Part shown: piece by piece, positions 1 to 7,756 of the stretch | Layout of the letters: the number at the start of each line of letters is the position of its first letter | Numbering within the stretch: the stretch's first letter is position 1 | Assembly (NCBI RefSeq): GCF_003572205.1 | Contig: NZ_QXNY01000006.1 | Span: 434,001-498,000 of the forward strand | DNA length: 64,000 bases | Direction: 5' to 3' | Source of the DNA: Algihabitans albus | GTDB lineage: Bacteria; Pseudomonadota; Alphaproteobacteria; Kiloniellales; DSM-21159 | Made by a program: the position numbers and the translations under genes | The notes under the pieces: generated by a model | Databases searched by the model: none | What the model was told of the DNA's origin: nothing | Seen by the model: only the letters and a program-made list of their open reading frames with translations

Positions 1-97
1 TCAGGCCCTTGAAGCGCGCGACGGAGAAGACGGCGGCCTTGGCCGCCGTCCCCCGCCAGCCGAGCGTCACCCGGCGCTCGCTGTTTTCGGCCAGCAT
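1..97 (-). CDS. ABC transporter permease, N-terminal fragment (SsuC-like, cut by window edge)
   Basis: Only the first 32 codons are inside the window, reading MLAENSERRVTLGWRG and onward. The ATG overlaps the stop codon of the upstream substrate-binding protein gene by one base (TGATG), which indicates translational coupling in one operon. In sulfonate and nitrate/taurine ABC operons the gene after the binding protein is usually the inner-membrane permease, and a polar basic N-terminus before the first helix fits this. No membrane segment is visible yet, so the assignment rests on context. It could instead be the ATPase. Confidence 0.55.
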   Translation of the reverse strand, partial: MLAENSERRVTLGWRGTAAKAAVFSVARFKGL

Positions 98-1137
98 CAC
101 TCGGCGGCCTTGCCGGTCGCGGCGGTCTCGCCGGCCTTTGCGGCTTGCCGCGTCAGGAAGCTGGCGTCGATCAGCTCATCGACCACCGTTCCGACCTCCA
201 GGTCCTCGTCGATCACGCCGATCTCCTGCAGCACCCGGCCGGTCGCCAGGAAGGTCTCGCGATGGGCCTGTCCGATCGCCGGGTCGGTGATGTCGGTGCG
301 CTGTTCCAGCTGGCGCGCCGCCACGGCCGGGTCGATCTTCGCCGCCGCGACCAGACCGGCCTGCAGCTCCTGCGGATTCTCGAGGGCGTAGCGGCGGGCC
401 CGCTCGTAGACACGCAGCACCCGGGCGACCGTCTCGGGATACTCCTGCGCGAAGGCCTCGCGGACGTTCAGGATGCCGTAGGTGTTGAGGTCGGCGTTGC
501 GGAAGAACAGCCGGGCGTCGGACTCCAGCTCGGCCTTGGCCATGTGCGGATCGAGGCCGGCCCAGGCGTCGACCTGGCCGCGCTCCAGGGCCCGGTAGCC
601 GTCCGGATGCTGCAGTAGCACCGGCTTGATGTCGTCTTCGCTCAGGCCGGCCTCGGCCAGCGCGCGCAGCAGGAAGATGTGCGGATCGGTGCCGCGGGTG
701 ACCGCGACGGTCTTGCCGCGCAGGTCGGCGACGCTCTGGATCTCGCTGTCCCGACGGACGACGAGAGCGGTCCACTCCGGCTTGGAGTAGGCATAGACCG
801 CCTTGATCGGCAAACCGCTTGCGCGGCCGACGATGGCGGCGCTGCCCGCCGTCGAACCGAAGTCGATCGAGCCGCCGCGCAGAAACTCCAGCGCCTTGTT
901 GGAGCCGAGCGAGAGCACCCAGCGGATCTCGGTCTCGTCCTCGGCGAACTCCTCTTCCAGCCAGCCCTTGTTCTTCAGCAGGATGGCGACCGGGTTGTAG
1001 TAAGCCCAGTCGATGCCGATACGCTCGGGCGTTTCCGCCGCCGACGCCGGTGCGGCGGCGATCAGATCCGTGGTGACAAGACCGGCGGTCGCGATGGCGG
1101 CGGCGGCCAGGGACAAAAAGCTACGACGGGTCGACAT
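97..1137 (-). CDS. Aliphatic sulfonate-type ABC transporter substrate-binding protein, Tat-exported
   Basis: This 346-residue periplasmic binding protein of the SsuA/TauA (NMT1-like) family would capture an organosulfur compound such as a sulfonate for an ABC importer. The N-terminus has a twin-arginine motif (TRRSFLS, residues 3-9), a hydrophobic stretch and a cleavage region around ASAAE. The early segment YNPVAILLKNKGWLEEEF is typical of sulfonate-binding proteins. The length matches the family (about 320-350). The gene follows a SAM-II riboswitch and terminator on the same strand and is coupled to the next gene by TGATG. Control by SAM supports a sulfur or methionine role rather than nitrate uptake. 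The exact ligand cannot be read from the sequence. Confidence 0.85.
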   Translation of the reverse strand: MSTRRSFLSLAAAAIATAGLVTTDLIAAAPASAAETPERIGIDWAYYNPVAILLKNKGWLEEEFAEDETEIRWVLSLGSNKALEFLRGGSIDFGSTAGSAAIVGRASGLPIKAVYAYSKPEWTALVVRRDSEIQSVADLRGKTVAVTRGTDPHIFLLRALAEAGLSEDDIKPVLLQHPDGYRALERGQVDAWAGLDPHMAKAELESDARLFFRNADLNTYGILNVREAFAQEYPETVARVLRVYERARRYALENPQELQAGLVAAAKIDPAVAARQLEQRTDITDPAIGQAHRETFLATGRVLQEIGVIDEDLEVGTVVDELIDASFLTRQAAKAGETAATGKAAE

Positions 1138-1242
1138 AACAACTCTCCTCGCTTCGCTACGGCCTCCGCGGAGGCCCGTTTCGATACGAGGCTCCGCGAT
1201 GCCGGGAAGGGGAGAGCCGCTTCAGACCGCACCGTCGGGCAC

Positions 1243-1276
1243 AAAAAAAGCCCCGACGCGGCGTGAGCGGCGGGAC
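1243..1276 (-). terminator. Intrinsic terminator in the leader of the sulfonate ABC operon
   Basis: On the minus strand a GC-rich hairpin (GTCCCG-N-CGC pairing with GCG-N-CGGGGC) is followed directly by seven T residues. It lies about 10 nt downstream of the SAM-II aptamer and about 105 nt upstream of the ATG. This is the arrangement of a transcriptional riboswitch platform. A short GGGACAGGTCCC palindrome at its 5' side could take part in an alternative structure. Confidence 0.75.
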
Positions 1277-1284
1277 CTGTCCCA

Positions 1285-1342
1285 CTCGCTTTAGCTGGTA
1301 CTTATATAGCGCCCCGCAAGCTGAGCCTCAAAGCGGCGCTGT
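1285..1342 (-). ncRNA. SAM-II (SAM-alpha) riboswitch aptamer
   Basis: Read on the minus strand, AGCGCC (1340-1335) pairs with GGCGCT (1313-1308) to form P1. The loop contains TTTGAG and GCTTGC, which match the alphaproteobacterial SAM-II consensus blocks UUUGAG and GCUUGC. After P1 comes an A/T-rich joining segment and the diagnostic GCTAAAG block (1295-1289). Known SAM-II elements mainly precede met genes of alphaproteobacteria; here the downstream gene is an organosulfur ABC transporter. The loop is a few bases longer than in the crystallised element. I recognised this by eye, without a covariance-model search. Confidence 0.75.
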
Positions 1343-1348
1343 TGGACA

Positions 1349-1377
1349 AGCATCGTTCCACGACGCCGTGTCGTCAA
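1349..1377 (-). promoter_or_regulatory. Putative sigma-70 promoter of the sulfonate ABC operon
   Basis: The minus strand carries TTGACG (1377-1372), a 17-nt spacer and GATGCT (1354-1349). The -35 is good and the -10 is weak (3 of 6). A start about 7 nt downstream would place the transcript 5' end just before the P1 stem of the SAM-II aptamer, which is what a riboswitch-controlled transcript needs. Confidence 0.45.
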
Positions 1378-1481
1378 TAGAAAATACAAAACACAAAGTA
1401 AACGTTAATACGGCCTCTTGATGGAACGGCGGTCCTCCGTACACACTCGGCCTCAATCGAAAGTCTTGGAGGGAGACGTCC

Positions 1482-2162
1482 ATGGCGCCCGAAGATCACG
1501 ATCCGTCCCATAGCCATTCCCACGATCATCCGCATGGTCACGACCACGATGCCGGGCCGGACCCCATGACCAAACGGGTGCAGGCACTCGAAGCTCTGCT
1601 GGTCGAGAAAGGCTATGTCGATCCGGTCGCCGTGGACGCGCTGATCGAAACCTACGAAACGAAGATCGGCCCGCGCAACGGTGCCAGGGTCGTTGCCAGG
1701 GCCTGGGCGGACCCGGACTACCGGGCGCGTCTGCTCGCGGATGCGACCGGCGCCATCGCCGAGCTCGGTTTCGCCGGGCGCCAAGGCGAGCACATGGTGG
1801 CTGTCGAAAACGCCACGGGCCTGCACAATCTCGTCGTCTGTACCCTCTGCTCCTGCTACCCTTGGCCTGTGCTGGGCGTACCTCCGACCTGGTACAAATC
1901 CGCCGCCTACCGCTCGCGTGCCGTGCTCGAACCGCGCGGCGTCCTGGAGGAGTTCGGGGTGCGGCTGCCCGAGGATACGGAGTTCCGCATTTGGGATTCC
2001 ACGGCCGAGATCCGCTACCTCGTCATTCCCGAGCGTCCGGCCGGAACCGAAGACTGGACCGAGGACCAACTGGCCGAGCTGGTGACGCGGGACTCGATGA
2101 TCGGAACCGGTCTCGCCAAGTCGCCGCAAGAGGTGTCGTCGCCTGGGGGGACGGTGTCGTGA
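1482..2162 (+). CDS. nthA: Nitrile hydratase alpha subunit, cobalt type
   Basis: Nitrile hydratase converts nitriles to amides; the alpha subunit holds the metal. The 226-residue protein contains CTLCSC (C120, C123, C125) followed by YPWP, the cobalt-type version of the metal claw; iron types have CSLCSCT. Two of these cysteines are normally oxidised to sulfinic and sulfenic acids. The first 22 residues are unusual: eight histidines interspersed with aspartate, suggesting a metal-binding extension. A strong ribosome binding site (GGAGGGA) precedes the ATG. The stop overlaps the GTG of the beta subunit by four bases. No amidase gene is next to it in this window. Confidence 0.95.
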   Translation: MAPEDHDPSHSHSHDHPHGHDHDAGPDPMTKRVQALEALLVEKGYVDPVAVDALIETYETKIGPRNGARVVARAWADPDYRARLLADATGAIAELGFAGRQGEHMVAVENATGLHNLVVCTLCSCYPWPVLGVPPTWYKSAAYRSRAVLEPRGVLEEFGVRLPEDTEFRIWDSTAEIRYLVIPERPAGTEDWTEDQLAELVTRDSMIGTGLAKSPQEVSSPGGTVS

Positions 2163-2833
2163 ACGGTGCGCACGATCTGGGCGGTATGCAGGGGTTCGGT
2201 CCCGTCGAGCCGGACGAGACCTCGCGGGGCGGTTCGGCGGCGCTCTTCAAGGCGGACTGGGAACGCCGGGTCTTCGGGCTGACGCTGGCCGTCGGGGCGA
2301 CCGGCAGGTGGAACATCGACATGTCGCGCTACGCCCGCGAGAACCAGGCGCCTGGCGCCTACCTCGCGAAGAGCTACTATCAGATCTGGCTGCAGGGGCT
2401 TGAGACCTTGCTGGTTCAGTCCGGCCTCTGCAGCCGGGAGGAGATCGAGCAGGGCCGGTCCCTGGCGCCGCCGGCCGAACCGCCGCGCGTGCTGAAGGCG
2501 GCGCAGGTTGCCGCGACCCTGGCCAAAGGCGGGCCGAGCGCGCGGGCGGCGACCCGTCCGCCGGCCTTTGTGCTTGGCGACCGGGTGGTCGCCAAGGTGA
2601 TGGCCCCGGCCGGCCATACCCGGCTGCCGCGCTACCTGCGCGGACGGCCCGGCCAGATCCTGCTGCACCACGGCGCGCACGTTTTTCCGGATACCAACGC
2701 CTGCGGTGGCGGCGAACAGCCCGAGCACCTCTACAGCGTCGCTTTCGACGCCAAGGATATCTGGGGAGAGCAGGCCTATCCCGGGTCGATCCGCGTTGAT
2801 TGTTTCGAACCCTACCTGGATCCGGCGGCATGA
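2159..2833 (+). CDS. nthB: Nitrile hydratase beta subunit
   Basis: The protein of 224 residues starts at a GTG overlapping the alpha-subunit stop (GTGA). The N-terminus [15 protein letters not shown] is the hallmark of nitrile hydratase beta subunits. The C-terminal half contains GDRVVAK and a segment [15 protein letters not shown] typical of the SH3-like beta-barrel domain. It forms the alpha-beta heterodimer of the enzyme. Its stop overlaps the ATG of the next gene (ATGA), so alpha, beta and accessory protein should be made together. An ATG-less start is supported by the family-typical N-terminus and the overlap. Confidence 0.95.
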   Translation: MNGAHDLGGMQGFGPVEPDETSRGGSAALFKADWERRVFGLTLAVGATGRWNIDMSRYARENQAPGAYLAKSYYQIWLQGLETLLVQSGLCSREEIEQGRSLAPPAEPPRVLKAAQVAATLAKGGPSARAATRPPAFVLGDRVVAKVMAPAGHTRLPRYLRGRPGQILLHHGAHVFPDTNACGGGEQPEHLYSVAFDAKDIWGEQAYPGSIRVDCFEPYLDPAA

Positions 2834-3102
2834 CCGGAAAGCCCCCATCTGAAACGCCCCCGGCGCAAACACTGCTTGCGGACAGCGGGCGACCCTTCGA
2901 GGAGCCCTGGCAAGCGAGAGTCTTTGCCCTGGCTCACCACCTCGTCGCCCGAGATATTTTCACCTGGCCGGAGCATGCCGACGCCCTGAGCGCAGCGATT
3001 CGGCGCGCCCAGGCGGCGGGAGACCCGGATCGCGGTGATACCTACTGGCAGCACTACCTGGCAGCTCTGGAAGACCTGGTTCAAAGGAAGCGACTTGCTT
3101 GA
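2830..3102 (+). CDS. Nitrile hydratase accessory/activator protein (P14K/NthE type)
   Basis: This 90-residue protein is translationally coupled to nthB by ATGA. It shows the pattern of nitrile hydratase accessory proteins: an F-E-E-P-W-Q-A-R-V-F-A-L segment near residue 23, a W-P-E-H segment, and a YWQHYLAALEDLV segment near the C-terminus. In cobalt-type systems this protein forms a complex with the alpha subunit and helps insert cobalt. It is also related to a domain of the beta subunit. Size and position are as expected. It ends the operon. Confidence 0.88.
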   Translation: MTGKPPSETPPAQTLLADSGRPFEEPWQARVFALAHHLVARDIFTWPEHADALSAAIRRAQAAGDPDRGDTYWQHYLAALEDLVQRKRLA

Positions 3103-3259
3103 GGGCCGCGAAGTGCGCTCCCCGCTCGCGTTTCGCGTTTGAGGAGCTACGCTCGATCCAATGCCATGGCGATAAATGCCATTAATCCTATGGTAGAGTT
3201 TTGCGATCCATCTATCTCAGAAGCGGTTTTATGGTTTCGGACTGTGCTGAGCGGATGGA

Positions 3260-4882
3260 GTGGCCCTAGAGCCGGTAGGAATGGGAGAGGAAGGGAAGAG
3301 CTTGAGACCCCGCCAGCCCGCTCGGCGCCGCTCCCATCTGCGCGAGTCCTGCCGGCCCGACTCCAGTAAGCCGGGCTTCGGCCGGCGAGAGCTGAGGAAT
3401 CAGGGGGAGGCCTCCGGTTCCGAAGCCGGTGTGCTTCTGTTCAGTTTGGACGGTCGCCGGGTGCTGCATGCCAACGAGGTCGTCGCCGACTTGACGGGCT
3501 ACACGCCGTCGGAACTCTGCGCTCTGTCGCCGGGTCAGCTTCTGGCGGGACCGGAGCCTGCGGAGACCTGGCGTCTCGACAGCGAATTCGTGATGCTCCG
3601 GCCTCGCCGGGGAGATCCCGTCGCCTGCCGGGTCAGCCTGGGGCGCTTGTCCCTGCCCGAGGGCGAGCGGCTGGTCGCCACCTTGAGACCGACGCCGGAG
3701 ACCGAAGGGCAGCAGCGCTTCGATACCCTGGTCCGGATCGCCATCGAGCAGCTTCCGGAAGCTTTGGTGATCTACGATACGGAAGACCGTCTCGTCTATT
3801 TCAACCGCGCCTACCACGATTTTTTCCCCTACATGCCGTCTTTCGAGGTTCTGGCGGGACGCCATTTCTTCGATATCGTTCGCTACTCGATGGAGGCGAC
3901 GGGCGTCGTGCTCGACCCTTTGGCGGAACGCGATCCCGAAGCCTACTTTCAAAAACGCCTCGAACGCTTGCACAAGGCTTCGGGCGTGCCCTTCGAGCAG
4001 GAGACGGCGGGCTGCTGGCACCTGGTGCACGAGCAACGCGTGCCGGGTGTCGGTTTCGTCTCCCTGCGCCGCGACATCACCGAGATGAAGCGGCTGCATG
4101 ATGAAATGGCGGCGGCGAACCTCAAGCTCGCCGAGGCGCGGGAAACGGCTGAGAGCGCACGTCAGCATGCCGAGGAGGCAAACCGCTCGAAGAGCGAGTT
4201 CCTCGCCATGATGAGTCACGAACTGCGCACGCCCCTCAATGCCATTTTGGGATTCTCGTCGCTCTTGTCCGAGGAATATCTGGGGCCGCTCGGCAGCGAG
4301 AGATATCTTGATTACGCCCGCTCGATTCACGAAAGCGGGGCGCACTTGCTGTCCATCATCAACGACATCCTGGACCTGGCGAAGGTCGAGGCGGGCAAGA
4401 TGGAAATCGATCCGGAACCGCTCGACGCACAGGCGTTGATCGAGGAGTGCGTTTCCCTCGTCAGCGGGCTTGCCGAGGGCCGGGGCCTGGAAGTCGAGTC
4501 GGAGGTGGCGACCGAGGGGTTGAAGCTGATGGCCGACCGTCGCGCGGCCAAGCAGATGATCGTCAATCTGCTGTCCAACGCCTGCAAGTTCACCGAGGCG
4601 GGCGGCAGTGTCCAACTCCGCGCGGCGCCGCTAGATCTGGCCGAAAGCCCGGATGCCGTCACCGTCAGCGTTCGTGACACCGGTGTTGGGATGACTCCGG
4701 AAGATATTGCCATCGCGGTGGAGCCCTTCGGCCAGATCGGCAATGTTTCCACGAGCGGGCGGCAGGGCACCGGCCTCGGACTGCCCTTGGTCAAGAGCTT
4801 CATCGAGCTGCACGGCGGGTCTCTGGAAATTCAGAGCGAATTGGGCAAGGGCACGATGGTCAAGCTGATGTTTCGCGGATAG
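3260..4882 (+). CDS. PAS-domain sensor histidine kinase (orphan)
   Basis: This predicted cytoplasmic kinase of 540 residues has no transmembrane helix. Order: a basic N-terminus of about 45 residues, a PAS domain (about 50-140), a second PAS domain (about 150-275), a coiled coil (about 280-315), HisKA with SHELRTPLNAILGF (phospho-acceptor H320), and HATPase_c with NLLSNACKF (about 435), DTGVGM (about 473) and GTGLGLPL (about 503). All catalytic boxes are intact. No response regulator is adjacent, so the partner is elsewhere. The GTG start is uncertain; an ATG lies at 3281, and either leaves the first PAS domain whole. Signal unknown. Confidence 0.88.
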   Translation: MALEPVGMGEEGKSLRPRQPARRRSHLRESCRPDSSKPGFGRRELRNQGEASGSEAGVLLFSLDGRRVLHANEVVADLTGYTPSELCALSPGQLLAGPEPAETWRLDSEFVMLRPRRGDPVACRVSLGRLSLPEGERLVATLRPTPETEGQQRFDTLVRIAIEQLPEALVIYDTEDRLVYFNRAYHDFFPYMPSFEVLAGRHFFDIVRYSMEATGVVLDPLAERDPEAYFQKRLERLHKASGVPFEQETAGCWHLVHEQRVPGVGFVSLRRDITEMKRLHDEMAAANLKLAEARETAESARQHAEEANRSKSEFLAMMSHELRTPLNAILGFSSLLSEEYLGPLGSERYLDYARSIHESGAHLLSIINDILDLAKVEAGKMEIDPEPLDAQALIEECVSLVSGLAEGRGLEVESEVATEGLKLMADRRAAKQMIVNLLSNACKFTEAGGSVQLRAAPLDLAESPDAVTVSVRDTGVGMTPEDIAIAVEPFGQIGNVSTSGRQGTGLGLPLVKSFIELHGGSLEIQSELGKGTMVKLMFRG

Positions 4883-4936
4883 CCGGCGCGCCTCTGGATC
4901 GTTCCGCCGGCAAGGACGACTGGTTCCCCTCCCGCG

Positions 4937-5845
4937 CTACCTCGCGCCCTCGTCGACCGTCGAGAGAGCTTCGGGCAGTTCCCGCACCAGGAACTTCGCT
5001 TTCTGGCGCTCGACCTCGTCGAAGCCGATGAAGCTCTTGAAGTCCTTGAGGCTCGTCGTTTGCCGCGGCAGTTCGCGGGTGGAATGCGCTCCACTGAGGG
5101 CCTGAAGATTGGCGCGCATCGCGGCGGTTGCGGTCATCAGCGAGACGAGGGGGAAGACCGCGAGACCGGCGACCTGCTCGATCTGATCCCGCGTCAGGTC
5201 GGTTTCGAGCCACCCCAGGATCTGCAGCGACAAGGGCACGCCGCAGGCGTCGCGGAGACGCCGCAGCGCGTCGAAGTCCGTGAAGCCTCGGGAGATCGGC
5301 TGGATAAGGTCGGCGCCGGCGGCCACATAGGCTCTGGCGCGGTTGATCCCATCGGCTTCGTTGAAGGCGTCGGTGCGCGCAATGATCACGCTGTCCGGGT
5401 CGCGCCGGGCCTCGGCGGCCGCACGGATCTTCGCGCTGCCTTCGTCGATCGGAAGAATCTCGACCGAGTTGGCGACCGCCGGGCAGCGTTTCGGCACTTC
5501 CTGGTCTTCCAGGATCATGGCCGCGACGCCCGCCTGCTCGAACTCGCGCACCGTACGCATGACGTTGATCGCATTGCCGTATCCGGTGTCTGTATCGGCG
5601 ACCAGCGGCACCGTGACGGCGTTGACCATGTTGCGCACGACCGCGAGATTTTCGGTCATGGTGTAGAGTTCCACGTCGGGCGCCCCGAGATGCGAGGCCG
5701 AGACGCCGAAACCCGTCGACATGATGGCGGCGAAGCCGGCTTCCTCGGCCAGTTTCGCCGAGAGCGCATCGAAGGCGCCGGCGGTCCAGATCGTCTCGCC
5801 GGCGCGGGCTTTCGCCGCGAAAGTGGTCTTGTCGAGCCTGGTCAT
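4937..5845 (-). CDS. Isocitrate lyase/PEP mutase superfamily C-C lyase (dimethylmalate lyase-like)
   Basis: This TIM-barrel enzyme has 302 residues. The family splits 2-hydroxy-dicarboxylates or 2-methylisocitrate, or acts on phosphonates. Visible features are the metal-binding segment ADTDTGYGN (83-91), ED (113-114) and the flexible-loop cysteine in PKRC (C121), the acid/base residue of the lyases. The usual KRCGH is KRCPA here, so specificity may differ. The ATG overlaps the stop of the aconitase-like small subunit (ATGA). Together with the two dehydratase subunits, the nearest known precedent is the dimethylmaleate hydratase / 2,3-dimethylmalate lyase pair of nicotinate fermenters, yielding propionate and pyruvate. 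2-Methylisocitrate lyase or oxaloacetate decarboxylase activity remain alternatives. Confidence 0.85.
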   Translation of the reverse strand: MTRLDKTTFAAKARAGETIWTAGAFDALSAKLAEEAGFAAIMSTGFGVSASHLGAPDVELYTMTENLAVVRNMVNAVTVPLVADTDTGYGNAINVMRTVREFEQAGVAAMILEDQEVPKRCPAVANSVEILPIDEGSAKIRAAAEARRDPDSVIIARTDAFNEADGINRARAYVAAGADLIQPISRGFTDFDALRRLRDACGVPLSLQILGWLETDLTRDQIEQVAGLAVFPLVSLMTATAAMRANLQALSGAHSTRELPRQTTSLKDFKSFIGFDEVERQKAKFLVRELPEALSTVDEGAR

Positions 5846-6360
5846 TCGGTCTCTTCCTCGTCGCGGGCATGCAGGTAGCCGATCAGGCCGCCGTGTTCGA
5901 GCATCATCCGGTCGCCGTCGGACAGGGGCTCGAAGGGCAGGGCCGTTCCGGTCGTGCGGTTGATCACTTGGCTGTCTTTCCAGTCGACCTCCAGTTCGTC
6001 CCAGCGGGACACGAGGCCGAGGACGCCGGGGCAGGCGATTTGCGGGAAGCCCATCGCAATCTCGCCGCGCCAATAGCCAGGCGAGAAGCTCTCGGCGACA
6101 ACGCCCGAAATGCCGAGCCGGCGCATTGCGATCATCGGCGGATAGTGCGGGTGGCCGTAACCGAAATTCTCATTCCCGATCAGCAAGTCCCCCGGCTTTA
6201 CTCTGGTGGCGAAGTCCGGGTCGTAGCCTTGCATGGCGACTTTCGCGAGTTCGTCCGTATCCTTGATCTTGATGTTCTTGACGCCGACGATCTGGTCGAC
6301 GTCGAAGTCGATCTCGTCGAAGACGAAGGCGGCGCGGCCCCGCAGATTCTTCAAAGGCAT
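5842..6360 (-). CDS. Aconitase-superfamily dehydratase small subunit (LeuD/DmdB-like)
   Basis: This 172-residue swivelling-domain subunit has GNENFGYGHPHYPP (about residues 62-75), which corresponds to the G-x-N-F-G-x-G-S-S-R-E-H region of isopropylmalate isomerase small subunits. The usual SSREH is GHPHY here. It should pair with the large subunit encoded 12 nt upstream. The stop overlaps the start of the lyase gene by four bases. This is not housekeeping leuD, because no leuA/B/C lies nearby and the partner genes are catabolic. The changed loop suggests a substrate other than isopropylmalate. Confidence 0.82.
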   Translation of the reverse strand: MPLKNLRGRAAFVFDEIDFDVDQIVGVKNIKIKDTDELAKVAMQGYDPDFATRVKPGDLLIGNENFGYGHPHYPPMIAMRRLGISGVVAESFSPGYWRGEIAMGFPQIACPGVLGLVSRWDELEVDWKDSQVINRTTGTALPFEPLSDGDRMMLEHGGLIGYLHARDEEETE

Positions 6361-6372
6361 CGGGCGGCTCCG

Positions 6373-7629
6373 TCACAGATAGGGGCGGGGGTCGGCGATC
6401 TTGCCTTCGATCGCAGCCGCCGCCACGGCTGCCGCATTGACGATGAAGATTTCGGAATCGGGGCTGCCCATGCGCCCCCGCACATTGAGCGTGCCGGTCG
6501 AGACCGCCCGTTGGCCCGCGCTCATCACACCCATGCGGCCGAAGCAGTAGTCGCAGGAGGACGAGGTGACAAAGGCGCCCGATGCGATGAGATCGGTGAT
6601 GATGCCTTCCTCCGCGGCCTGGCGCATGATCTCCTGACTGGTCGGTACCACATGGAGCTGGAAGCCCGGCTTGACCTGACGCCCGCGCAGGATCTCGGCG
6701 GCAATCCTGAGATCCTCGACCCGGCCGCTGGCGCAGGATCCCAGGTATCCCACCTGCACCTCGGTGCCGACGAAGTCGGAGAGGTCGTGCGTATTGGCGG
6801 GGCTGGGCGGGATGACCACGACGGGTTGCAGCCCGGACAGATCGATCCGATGCACCGCCGCATAGTCGGCGTCGGGGTCGGAGCTGACGGGGTCGAGCGC
6901 GATCCGCGCACGCGGTAAGGCGTAGTCGAGGCTCGTTCGATCCGGATTGATGATCGCGGTGATGGCACCGGTGAACATGGCGAGACAGGTGATCGTCTGC
7001 CGGCCTTCGAGCGAGATGTGCTCAAGCGCGTTGCCGCCGATTTCGAGGACCTGGAAGCGGCAGGCGGAGGGGCCGATCACGCGCACGATGTGATGGAACA
7101 CGTCGCGCGCCATGACGCCGGGCCGGAGCCGGCCGGTCAGATCGATGCGCGTCGTCTTCGGCACCTTGATCTGAATGCGCTCCTTGACGAAGGCCTCGAG
7201 GAGATGGCGGCGCACGCCGATTGCCAGTGCGCCATAGGTCCCGAGTTGCGAGATATGGCCGTCGAAATGGACGACGAAGGCGCCAGGCGTCGCATAGCCG
7301 AGTTCGGCCGCGACCTGATGGCCGATGCCCTTGCGCTCATAGACCGGCACGCCCTGCGCGGCGCCCCAGTCGCGGGTCACCTGGTGGAGCTCTTCTTCCT
7401 GCGGCGTCACCGCCGGAACCATATGGTCGATAAATAGGGCGAAGCGGCTCGGATCGACCACCTTGTCGATGCCGAAATCCTCTTTCATCTGCCGGAAGAT
7501 GACGTCGGTGTAGCCGGGGAAGTCGTAGGCAATGACGAAGTCCGGCCGCGCCTTGATCTCTTCCCCCGCGCGTACCCGGTCCCGGCCGGCGGCGCGCGCC
7601 AGAATCTTTTCTGCGATCGTGGCCCCCAT
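6373..7629 (-). CDS. Aconitase-superfamily dehydratase large subunit (LeuC/DmdA-like, 4Fe-4S)
   Basis: The 418-residue large subunit contains the three cysteine segments that ligate the 4Fe-4S cluster: TITCLAMFTGA, GYLGSCASGRVEDL and SSSCDYCFGRMG. The length matches LeuC-like hydratases of the 3-isopropylmalate dehydratase / homoaconitase group. It is the first gene of a three-gene minus-strand operon (large subunit, small subunit, lyase). About 90 nt of leader separates it from a predicted promoter with an IclR operator. Probable role: isomerisation or hydration of a branched unsaturated dicarboxylate feeding the adjacent lyase. The substrate is inference. Confidence 0.85.
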   Translation of the reverse strand: MGATIAEKILARAAGRDRVRAGEEIKARPDFVIAYDFPGYTDVIFRQMKEDFGIDKVVDPSRFALFIDHMVPAVTPQEEELHQVTRDWGAAQGVPVYERKGIGHQVAAELGYATPGAFVVHFDGHISQLGTYGALAIGVRRHLLEAFVKERIQIKVPKTTRIDLTGRLRPGVMARDVFHHIVRVIGPSACRFQVLEIGGNALEHISLEGRQTITCLAMFTGAITAIINPDRTSLDYALPRARIALDPVSSDPDADYAAVHRIDLSGLQPVVVIPPSPANTHDLSDFVGTEVQVGYLGSCASGRVEDLRIAAEILRGRQVKPGFQLHVVPTSQEIMRQAAEEGIITDLIASGAFVTSSSCDYCFGRMGVMSAGQRAVSTGTLNVRGRMGSPDSEIFIVNAAAVAAAAIEGKIADPRPYL

Positions 7630-7698
7630 CGGCGGCCTCCCTCCCGAAGCGGCGAATCCCTTGTCTCAGGCCTTGAGACAGGGCGTTGCGTCGGCGGA

Positions 7699-7727
7699 AG
7701 TACCGGCCAGGTGGGCGTGCTTGTCAA
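7699..7727 (-). promoter_or_regulatory. Promoter of the dehydratase-lyase operon
   Basis: The minus strand shows consensus TTGACA (7727-7722), a 17-nt spacer and a poor -10 GGTACT (7704-7699). The good -35 with a poor -10 suits an activator-dependent promoter. The first base of the -35 is 21 bp from the centre of the ATTTCA-N5-TGAAAT palindrome, exactly as at the TRAP promoter. Confidence 0.55.
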
Positions 7728-7739
7728 GGAATAACAATA

Positions 7740-7756
7740 ATTTCAACTGATGAAAT
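7740..7756. promoter_or_regulatory. IclR-family operator, copy 1 (ATTTCA-N5-TGAAAT)
   Basis: A perfect 6-5-6 inverted repeat, ATTTCA ACTGA TGAAAT, overlaps the last codons and stop of the iclR gene. It lies upstream of the dehydratase operon promoter. The identical half-sites and spacing recur at 8702-8718 in front of the TRAP operon. Repetition at both target promoters of an adjacent IclR regulator makes it a strong operator candidate. Confidence 0.75.

Noticed and set aside
3266-4615. A 449-codon open frame on the minus strand opposite the histidine kinase gene
   Set aside because: It is the antisense shadow of a gene with all kinase motifs; its product has no recognisable domain.
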